Part shown: positions 57,822 through 64,000 of the stretch, piece by piece
Layout of the letters: every line of letters begins with the position of its first letter
Position numbering within the stretch: the first letter of the stretch is position 1
Origin: Microbacterium galbinum
GTDB lineage: Bacteria; Actinomycetota; Actinomycetes; Actinomycetales; Microbacteriaceae
Assembly (NCBI RefSeq): GCF_023091225.1
Contig: NZ_JAHWXM010000001.1
Coordinates: forward strand, 1,302,001 to 1,366,000
Direction of reading: 5' to 3'
DNA length: 64,000 nucleotides
Program-made: the position numbers and the translations under genes
The notes under the pieces: model-generated
Databases searched by the model: none
The model's input: the letters and a program-made list of their open reading frames with translations, nothing else
Told to the model about the DNA's origin: nothing

Positions 57822-59603
57822 GTGCTTCGCACCCACTCGGCAGGCTCACTGCGAGCCGAGCACATCGGTCAGACCGTCACCCTCGCGGGGTGGGTCGATC
57901 GCCGTCGTGATCACGGAGGAGTCGCGTTCATCGATCTTCGGGATGCGTCGGGCATCGCCCAGGTCGTGATCCGCGACGAGGAGATCGCCCACCCGCTGCG
58001 CAATGAGTTCGTCCTCAAGGTGACGGGCGAGGTGTCGCGCCGCCCCGAGGGCAACGCGAACCCGAACCTGCCCACCGGCGAGATCGAGCTCATCGCGACC
58101 ACCGTCGAGGTGCTCAACGAGTCCGCTCCCCTCCCCTTCCAGGTCTCGACGGCGCTGGCCGACAGCGAGACCGTCGGCGAGGAGGCGCGCCTCAAGTACC
58201 GCTATCTCGACCTGCGCCGTCCGGCCCCGGCATCCGCCCTGCGCCTGCGCTCCGACGTCTACAAGGCGATCCGCGACGTGCTGCACGCCGACGACTTCAC
58301 CGAGGTCGAGACCCCGACGCTCACGCGCTCCACGCCGGAAGGCGCCCGCGACTTCCTCGTGCCCGCGCGCCTGAGCCCGGGCAGCTGGTACGCCCTGCCC
58401 CAGTCGCCGCAGCTCTTCAAGCAGCTGCTCATGGTCGGCGGCGTCGAGAAGTACTTCCAGATCGCGCGCTGCTACCGCGACGAGGACTTCCGCGCCGACC
58501 GCCAGCCCGAGTTCACGCAGCTCGACATCGAGATGAGCTTCGTCGACCAGGAAGACGTCATCCGCCTGATGGAGTCGCTCGTCGTCGCCATGTGGAAGAC
58601 GATCGGCGTCGAGGTGCAGACCCCGCTGCCGCGCCTGACCTATGCCGACGCGATGGCGAAGTACGGCTCCGACAAGCCCGACCTGCGCTTCGGCCTCGAG
58701 CTGGTCGAGGCGACCGAGTACTTCGCCGACACCACGTTCCGCGTCTTCCAGGCCGAGTACGTCGGCGCCGTGCGCATGCCCGGCGGCGCGGGCCAGCCCC
58801 GCAAGCAGCTCGACGCCTGGCAGGACTGGGCGAAGCAGCGCGGCGCCCGCGGTCTCGCCTACGTGCTCTTCAACGAGGACGGAACGCTCGGCGGCCCCGT
58901 CGCCAAGAACCTGTCCGAGGCCGAGCAGGCGGGTCTCGCCGAGCTCGTCGGCGCCGAGGCCGGGGACTGCGTGTTCTTCGCCGCGGGCGCCACGAAGGAG
59001 AGTCGCGCCCTCCTCGGTGCCGCCCGCGTCGAGATCGGTCGCCGCCTGGGCTACCTGAACCCCGACGAGTTCGCCTTCACCTGGGTGGTCGACGCCCCGA
59101 TGTTCGAGCCGGCGGCGGATGCCGTGGCCTCGGGCGACGTGGCCGTCGGCGCCGGAGCCTGGACCGCCGTGCACCACGCGTTCACCGGACCGAAGCCGGA
59201 GTTCGAGGCGACGTTCGACACCGACCCCGGATCGGCCCTCGCCTACGCGTACGACATCGTGTGCAACGGCTCCGAGCTCGGTGGCGGCTCGATCCGCATC
59301 CACCGCGAAGACATCCAGAAGCGGGTCTTCGAGGTCATGGGCATCAGCGACGAGCAGGCCGATGAGCAGTTCGGCTTCCTGCTCGACGCGTTCAAGTTCG
59401 GCGCGCCGCCCCACGGCGGCATCGCGCTGGGCATGGACCGCGTGCTGCAGCACCTCACGAAGACCGAGTCCATCCGCGAGGTCATCGCGTTCCCGAAGTC
59501 GGGCAACGGCTACGACCCGCTCACGGCCGCGCCCGCTCCGATCTCGGCCGAGCAGCGCGCCGAGGCCGGCGTCGACTTCGAGCCGGAGGACGACGAGGCC
59601 TGA
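57822..59603 (+). CDS. aspS: Aspartate-tRNA ligase
   Basis: A 593-residue class II aminoacyl-tRNA synthetase of full bacterial length: N-terminal OB fold ([20 protein letters not shown]) that reads the anticodon, catalytic core with motif 2 [20 protein letters not shown] and motif 3 [13 protein letters not shown], and the bacterial GAD-type insertion at ~300-420. Charges tRNA-Asp. The GTG at 57822 has AAGGAA upstream. Single gene followed by a repeat cluster. Confidence 0.97.
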   Translation: MLRTHSAGSLRAEHIGQTVTLAGWVDRRRDHGGVAFIDLRDASGIAQVVIRDEEIAHPLRNEFVLKVTGEVSRRPEGNANPNLPTGEIELIATTVEVLNESAPLPFQVSTALADSETVGEEARLKYRYLDLRRPAPASALRLRSDVYKAIRDVLHADDFTEVETPTLTRSTPEGARDFLVPARLSPGSWYALPQSPQLFKQLLMVGGVEKYFQIARCYRDEDFRADRQPEFTQLDIEMSFVDQEDVIRLMESLVVAMWKTIGVEVQTPLPRLTYADAMAKYGSDKPDLRFGLELVEATEYFADTTFRVFQAEYVGAVRMPGGAGQPRKQLDAWQDWAKQRGARGLAYVLFNEDGTLGGPVAKNLSEAEQAGLAELVGAEAGDCVFFAAGATKESRALLGAARVEIGRRLGYLNPDEFAFTWVVDAPMFEPAADAVASGDVAVGAGAWTAVHHAFTGPKPEFEATFDTDPGSALAYAYDIVCNGSELGGGSIRIHREDIQKRVFEVMGISDEQADEQFGFLLDAFKFGAPPHGGIALGMDRVLQHLTKTESIREVIAFPKSGNGYDPLTAAPAPISAEQRAEAGVDFEPEDDEA

Positions 59604-60006
59604 CCCTCTGCCCCTTGTGGGGGATACTTCGACAGGCTCAGCAACCCGGTTCCGGGTGCTGGGCCTGTCGCACCCCCGGGTTCGACATGAGCTGGGCCCC
59701 GAGCCTGTCGAGGGGCCCCGCCCGAGAGAATGGGTCCCTGAGCCTGTCGAAGGGCCCCGCCCCGCACACCCGCACACCCGCACGGACGCATCACACATGC
59801 ACGGAGCATCCGCCCGTATCGCCGTGCAGGCGTGCGCACTCCGTGCAAACGGATGCTGACGCCGGCGGGGACTGCTTCGACAGCCTCGGCAACCCAGTTC
59901 GGATCCAAGACCTCAGCAACCCGGGTCCTGATACTGGGTCCCTGAGCCTGTCGAAGGGTCCCGCCCCGCGAGACTGGGCCCCTGAGCCTGTAGAAGGCTC
60001 CCGCCC
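59604..60006. repeat. 403-bp intergenic region with a cluster of CTGAGCCTGTCGAAGGG-type repeats
   Basis: No gene is supported here; frames are low-complexity. Copies of the unit are at 59738-59754 and 59942-59958 (exact), 59982-59998 (two changes), 59701-59715 (partial) and in reverse orientation at 59627-59641 and, degenerate, near 59875. Facing copies can pair in RNA and may act as terminators between the convergent aspS and TSUP genes. Confidence 0.8.
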
Positions 60007-60834
60007 CTAGGAGGCCAGCCCGAGCGCCGGGGCGAGGTTCTCGTTCCACACGTCGACGCCGAGCTTGGCGATCAGGGCGATCACCACGACGAGGAAGACC
60101 ACGCGGATGAACTTCGTGCCGCGCGAGATCGCCATGCGCGACCCCAGGTAGCTGCCCGCGACGTTGGCGACCGCGAGAATCCCCCCGAGCACCCACAGCA
60201 CCGAGCCATGCGGGATGAAGAGCAGCAGCGCACCGAGGTTGGTGGCGAGGTTGACGATCTTGGCCTTGGCGCTCGCCTGCAGGAAGTCGTAGCCGAGCAG
60301 CGCGACGAGCGCGATCACGAGGAACGTCCCCGTTCCCGGCCCGATCATGCCGTCGTAGAAGCCGATCACGAGACCGGCAGCGCCGGCCATGATGTGGTGC
60401 TTGTGCCCGTGGAAGCGCAGCATGGTCGCCGCGCCCATCTGCGGCCGGAAGGCGGTGAAGAGTGCGACAGCGAGCAGGGCCACGACGATGATCGGCTTGA
60501 ACGCCGCAGCGGGCAGCAGCGTGGCCACCGCGGCGCCGCCGAACGATCCGGCGAGCGCGATGAGGGCCATCGGGATCGCGGTACGGATGTCGGGTTTCGC
60601 GCGCCGATAGTAGGTGACGCTGCTGGTCGCAGTGCCGAACACCGAGGCGAGCTTGTTGGTCGCGAGCGCCTGGATCGGCGCGATCCCGGGGATGAGCAGC
60701 AGCGCGGGCAGTTGCAGCAACCCACCGCCCCCGACGACGGCATCGATCCAGCCCGCGGCGAAAGCGGCGATGACGACGAGCAGCAGCATCCCCCAGGTGA
60801 GCTGCTCGAGTCCGAGCACGGTGCCGATATCCAC
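60007..60834 (-). CDS. TSUP-family membrane transporter (DUF81/TauE-SafE)
   Basis: A 275-residue protein with eight or so transmembrane segments and the family's two half-repeats: GWIDAVVGGGGLLQLPALLL near residue 30 and GFYDGMIGPGTGTFLVIALV near 165. TSUP proteins move sulfite, sulfonates or other small anions; the substrate is not predictable. Start GTG at 60834. Divergent from a GNAT gene. Confidence 0.88.
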   Translation of the reverse strand: MDIGTVLGLEQLTWGMLLLVVIAAFAAGWIDAVVGGGGLLQLPALLLIPGIAPIQALATNKLASVFGTATSSVTYYRRAKPDIRTAIPMALIALAGSFGGAAVATLLPAAAFKPIIVVALLAVALFTAFRPQMGAATMLRFHGHKHHIMAGAAGLVIGFYDGMIGPGTGTFLVIALVALLGYDFLQASAKAKIVNLATNLGALLLFIPHGSVLWVLGGILAVANVAGSYLGSRMAISRGTKFIRVVFLVVVIALIAKLGVDVWNENLAPALGLAS

Positions 60835-60914
60835 CCAGCCATGATTCCAGAGACTCGGGCGTGCACCGGCATCCGCTCGTCAGCGTGCGACGCGCCCGCT
60901 GACAGACTGGAGCC

Positions 60915-61430
60915 ATGATCGAGGCCCTCCCCCTGCCGTACCCGTTCGCGTCGCGCCTGGGGAGCGCGGTGTTGCGCCGCGCGACGGCCGACGACACGGA
61001 TGCCGTGATCGCCCTGCTCGCCGACGACCCGATCAGTGCAGCGCGCGGCGATGTCGCCTCGGCGGAAGACCGGCCGGCGTATGCCGAGGCGCTCCTCGAG
61101 ATCCTCGCCGAGCCGTCGAACGACCTGCTCGTCGTCGAGCTCGACGGGGCGATCGTCGGCACTTTGCAGCTCACCTCGATCCCGGGCATGGCGCGTCGGG
61201 GCGCCCGGAGGCTGCTCGTCGAGGCCGTCCGGGTGCAGAGTGACCTGCGGTCGTCGGGCATCGGGTCGGCCGTGATGCGCTGGGTCGGCGAGCAGGCCGC
61301 ACCCGCGGTCGGAGCAGCGATGGTGCAGCTCACCTCGGATGCCGCGCGCACCGACGCCCACCGCTTCTACGAGAAGTTGGGGTATATCGGGTCACATCTC
61401 GGTTTCAAGTACACGGTCGAGACCGCCTGA
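60915..61430 (+). CDS. GNAT-family N-acetyltransferase
   Basis: A 171-residue acetyltransferase. The acetyl-CoA loop is VQSDLRSSGIGSAVMRWVGE (R/Q-x-x-G-x-G/A pattern with SSGIGSA) near residue 110, preceded by VGTLQLTSIPGMARRG and followed by AHRFYEKLGYIGSHLGFKY. CAGACT lies 6 nt before the ATG. Substrate unknown. Confidence 0.87.
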   Translation: MIEALPLPYPFASRLGSAVLRRATADDTDAVIALLADDPISAARGDVASAEDRPAYAEALLEILAEPSNDLLVVELDGAIVGTLQLTSIPGMARRGARRLLVEAVRVQSDLRSSGIGSAVMRWVGEQAAPAVGAAMVQLTSDAARTDAHRFYEKLGYIGSHLGFKYTVETA

Positions 61431-61472
61431 ACTCCGCGCCAGGACGGGGCGCACCCCACCCCGCCACCACCC

Positions 61473-61494
61473 GGTCACCCTCCGTTCACCCACG
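61473..61494 (+). promoter_or_regulatory. Candidate PHO box (PhoP site)
   Basis: Two adjacent 11-nt direct units, GGTCACCCTCC and GTTCACCCACG. The second fits the Streptomyces PHO-box unit G(G/T)TCAYYYR(G/C)G at all 11 positions and the first at 9. It lies about 26 bp before a CATAGT box and 83 bp before the binding-protein start. Confidence 0.55.
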
Positions 61495-61576
61495 CCGCTC
61501 CGACCGGTAACTCACGGCCCATAGTTTCCTCTCGCAACCCGAACCGGCGCACCGCCGGTCACCCGAGAGGACACTC

Positions 61577-62716
61577 ATGGCACGCTTCACCCGCCGCGCG
61601 CGCATCGGCGCCGGTATCGCACTGGTCACCACCGCCGCTCTGGCACTCACCGCCTGCTCCGGCGCCGCCGACGCGACCGACGCCGGCGAGGGATCGACCG
61701 ACGCCGCGACCGCGACGTCCGTCGCCGACTTCGGCACGTTCGCCGACCTCGAGGCCGCCGCCAAGGCGGAGGGCCAGCTCAACGTCATCGCGCTGCCGCG
61801 CGACTGGGCGAACTACGGCGAGATCCTCGACCTCTTCGCCGAGAAGTACCCCGAGATCACCATCAACGAGGCTTCCCCCGACGTGTCCAGCGCCGAGGAG
61901 ATCCAGGCCGCCGAGACCAACAAGGGCCTCGACACCGCTCCCGACGTGTTCGACATCGGCCTCACGGTCGCGCTCCAGAACACCGACTACTTCGCCCCCT
62001 ACAAGGTGCAGACGTGGGACGACATCCCCGCAGAGCTCAAGGAGCCGACCGGCCTCTTCGTCGGCGACTACGGCGGATACATGTCGGTCGGCTACGACTC
62101 CTCGAAGTTCGACGCTCCCGCGGAGCTCGCCGACCTGCTCTCGGCCGACTACAAGGGTGCCGTCGCGATCAACGGCGACCCGACCCAGGCCGGCGCCGCG
62201 TTCGCCGCGGTCGGTCTCGCGACCGTCCAGTCCGAGGGTACGCTCGACGACTTCCAGCCCGGCATCGACTTCTTCGCGGAGCTGCAGAAGGCCGGCAACC
62301 TGCTCAAGGTCGACGTGACCACGGCGACCGTCGCGAGCGGCGAGACCCCCGTCGTCTTCGACTGGGACTACCTGAACGCCTCGCACAAGGCCGACAACCC
62401 CAACTGGGAGGTCGTGGTCTTCGACGGCACCGGCTACGCGGGCTACTACAACCAGGCGGTCAACGTCGACGCCCCGCACCCGGCTGCGGCGCGCCTGTGG
62501 CAGGAGTTCCTCTACAGCGACGAGGTGCAGAACCTGTGGCTCGGCGGCGGCGCTCGCCCCGTGCGCATGGAGGCCATGACCGAGGCCGGCACGATCGACG
62601 CCGACCTCGCTGCGGCTCTGCCCGAGGTTCCCGAGGAGACGGTCGTCCCCACCGAGGAGCAGTCCGCAGGCGCCGGCACGCTGCTCGGTGAGAAGTGGGC
62701 AGCGGCGGTCCAGTGA
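61577..62716 (+). CDS. ABC transporter substrate-binding lipoprotein (PotD/phosphonate-type)
   Basis: A 379-residue extracellular binding protein with lipobox LTAC (Cys27) and an acidic tether. The body, LNVIALPRDWANYGEILDLF through VVFDWDYLNASHKADNPNWE, matches the family that binds spermidine, iron or phosphonates. AGAGGA precedes the ATG. It is followed by two overlapping permease genes. With a candidate PHO box upstream, a phosphorus compound such as a phosphonate or phosphate ester is a reasonable guess, not proven. Confidence 0.85.
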   Translation: MARFTRRARIGAGIALVTTAALALTACSGAADATDAGEGSTDAATATSVADFGTFADLEAAAKAEGQLNVIALPRDWANYGEILDLFAEKYPEITINEASPDVSSAEEIQAAETNKGLDTAPDVFDIGLTVALQNTDYFAPYKVQTWDDIPAELKEPTGLFVGDYGGYMSVGYDSSKFDAPAELADLLSADYKGAVAINGDPTQAGAAFAAVGLATVQSEGTLDDFQPGIDFFAELQKAGNLLKVDVTTATVASGETPVVFDWDYLNASHKADNPNWEVVVFDGTGYAGYYNQAVNVDAPHPAAARLWQEFLYSDEVQNLWLGGGARPVRMEAMTEAGTIDADLAAALPEVPEETVVPTEEQSAGAGTLLGEKWAAAVQ

Positions 62717-63651
62717 CGACTCTCGTCGACACGGGGGCGGATGCTCCGGCATCCGCTCCCGCTACCACCGCCGGGCCCGCGCACACCGCGCGGGCCCGGC
62801 GGTCCGCGCCTTCCTGGGCCTGGTTGGGTCTCGTACCCTTCGCGGCCTACATCGTGCTGTTCCTGGCCGTGCCGACGCTGCTCGCGATCGGCTCCGGTTT
62901 CTTCACCAAGGACGGCTCGTTCACCTGGACCAACGTGTCGGCACTGGGCGATCCCGTCGTACTGAACACGTTCGCCAACTCCGCCTGGATCTCGCTCCTG
63001 ACCGCCGTCGTCGGCGCCGTCGTCGGCGCGCTCGTCTGCTACGCCCTCCTCGGGATGAATCCGCAGGGCGCGATCCGCTCGTCGGTGGATGCCGCGGCCG
63101 GAGTCCTCGCCCAGTTCGGCGGCGTGATGCTGGCGTTCGCCTTCATCGCGATGATGGGCATCCAGGGTGTGCTGACGGTGTTCCTCAAGGACACGTTCGG
63201 CATCAACATCTACGAGAACGGCACGTGGCTCTACGAACTGCCCGGCCTGATCCTGCCGTACATCTACTTCCAGATCCCCCTCATGGTCATCACCTTCATG
63301 CCGGCCCTCGCCGCGCTCAAGCCGCAGTGGGCCGAGGCGAACCTCACCCTCGGCGGCACGCGCACGAGCTTCTGGCTGCGCATCGGGCTCCCGGTGCTCG
63401 CCCCGTCGTTCCTCGCGAGCCTGCTGCTGCTGTTCGCGAACTCGTTCTCCTCTTACGCCACGGCCGCCGCTCTCGCGAGCCAGGGCTCGCAAATCGTGCC
63501 GCTGCAGATCCGCACCGCACTCACGAGCGAGACCGTGCTCGGTCGCGAGAACCTCGCGGGCGCGCTCGCCCTCGGCATGATCGTGGTGGTCGGCGTCGTG
63601 ATGGCCCTGTACTCGCTGATCCAGCGTCGGGCCGCGAGGTGGCAGTCGTGA
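62713..63651 (+). CDS. ABC transporter permease
   Basis: A 312-residue permease with six hydrophobic segments (WLGLVPFAAYIVLFLAVPTL first) and an EAA-type loop WAEANLTLGGTRTSFWLRIG before the last helices. This is the PotB/CysU-like layout. The GTG overlaps the binding-protein stop by four bases (GTGA). Forms a pore with the next permease. Confidence 0.9.
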   Translation: MTTLVDTGADAPASAPATTAGPAHTARARRSAPSWAWLGLVPFAAYIVLFLAVPTLLAIGSGFFTKDGSFTWTNVSALGDPVVLNTFANSAWISLLTAVVGAVVGALVCYALLGMNPQGAIRSSVDAAAGVLAQFGGVMLAFAFIAMMGIQGVLTVFLKDTFGINIYENGTWLYELPGLILPYIYFQIPLMVITFMPALAALKPQWAEANLTLGGTRTSFWLRIGLPVLAPSFLASLLLLFANSFSSYATAAALASQGSQIVPLQIRTALTSETVLGRENLAGALALGMIVVVGVVMALYSLIQRRAARWQS

Positions 63652-64000
63652 ACCGTCTCGCCCCCTCGCTCACGACCCGCTGGGTCATCGGCATCCTCGT
63701 CGGCCTGTTCTTCGCCATCCCGCTCGTGTCGACGTTCCTCTACACGCTGCGCGACACCGAGAGCGGGCTCTCGTTCGACCACTGGCTCGCGCTGTTCGAC
63801 CCCGCCGCCTCCGCGGCGATCAAGCCGATCTGGACCGGTCTCGGCAACTCGCTCATCCTCGCCGTCGTCACCGTCGCGATCGTGCTGTTCCTGCTCGCGC
63901 CGACGATGATCCTGGTGAACCTGCGCTTCGGCAAGCTCAAGCCGATCTTCGAGTTCGCGGTGCTGCTGCCGATCTCGATCCCCGCGATCGTGCTGGTCGT
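63648..64000 (+). CDS. ABC transporter permease, 5' part (runs off the window)
   Basis: GTG at 63648 overlaps the previous stop by four bases (GTGA). The visible ~117 residues show a first helix WVIGILVGLFFAIPLVSTFL, then TWTGLGNSLILAVVT-type sequence and more helices, the PotC-like start of the second permease. The frame is open to the last base. The EAA loop and the ATPase gene lie beyond the window. Confidence 0.88.
   Translation, partial: MNRLAPSLTTRWVIGILVGLFFAIPLVSTFLYTLRDTESGLSFDHWLALFDPAASAAIKPIWTGLGNSLILAVVTVAIVLFLLAPTMILVNLRFGKLKPIFEFAVLLPISIPAIVLV

Overview
The window is high-GC actinobacterial DNA. Coding strings such as GGCATCCG/CGGATGCC recur, GTG and TTG starts are common, and gene content is typical of Microbacteriaceae. 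A Microbacterium-like organism is the best guess; this is inferred from style and gene content, not from a search. The sequence is packed with about 60 protein genes and three tRNAs. No rRNA, CRISPR array, transposase or prophage gene was seen.

Layout. 1-3.8 kb: tail of an oxidoreductase, a heme-binding-type protein, an SRPBCC protein, then a tightly overlapping set (heme-oxygenase-fold iron enzyme, CDGSH Fe-S protein, FUSC membrane protein). 3.8-12.1 kb: tRNA-Met and tRNA-Thr, an M23 cell-wall peptidase, an inositol-phosphatase-family enzyme, a proline-tailed membrane protein, an enoyl-CoA hydratase, a FusB-type zinc-finger protein, an SDR, two lipoproteins, tRNA-Tyr and a PfkB kinase. 12.1-19.7 kb: rpoB-rpoC with a clear sigma70-type promoter; RpoB carries Asn where E. 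coli has His526. 19.8-31.6 kb: a lipoprotein, a dipeptide/oligopeptide ABC operon, and a sugar ABC operon with a NagZ-type hexosaminidase and an RpiR regulator, probably for amino-sugar salvage. 31.7-36.2 kb: an LCP cell-wall ligase and small housekeeping genes. 36.3-40.5 kb: histidine kinase, response regulator, ABC ATPase and FtsX permease, an envelope-stress style module. 40.6-44.6 kb: a methyltransferase and menaquinone genes menE, menB and menC. 44.6-50 kb: TetR, an MMPL transporter with an extra C-terminal domain, and a YhgE/Pip protein. 50.2-54.5 kb: System II cytochrome c maturation (TlpA/ResA, CcdA, ResB, CcsB). 54.5-56.7 kb: MerR, MarR and a thioredoxin-reductase-like flavoprotein. 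56.7-61.4 kb: a phosphatase, a small membrane protein, aspS, a repeat cluster, a TSUP transporter and a GNAT. 61.5 kb to the end: an ABC uptake operon behind a candidate PHO box, cut off by the window edge.

Three things stand out. First, at least sixteen genes have a TANNNT hexamer exactly 6-7 nt before the start codon, the signature of leaderless transcription. Second, the MMPL transporter has a ~190-residue tail that looks like a decayed ABC ATPase and is translationally coupled to a YhgE/Pip (ABC-2-like) membrane gene. Third, the MerR/MarR/flavoprotein locus carries the same MerR palindrome twice, inside 57-bp direct repeats that bracket the marR unit; one copy forms a 19-bp-spacer MerR promoter. 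Smaller points are tandem TetR operators, several long intergenic inverted repeats, and a family of CTGAGCCTGTCGAAGGG repeats, one copy of which lies in frame inside menB.
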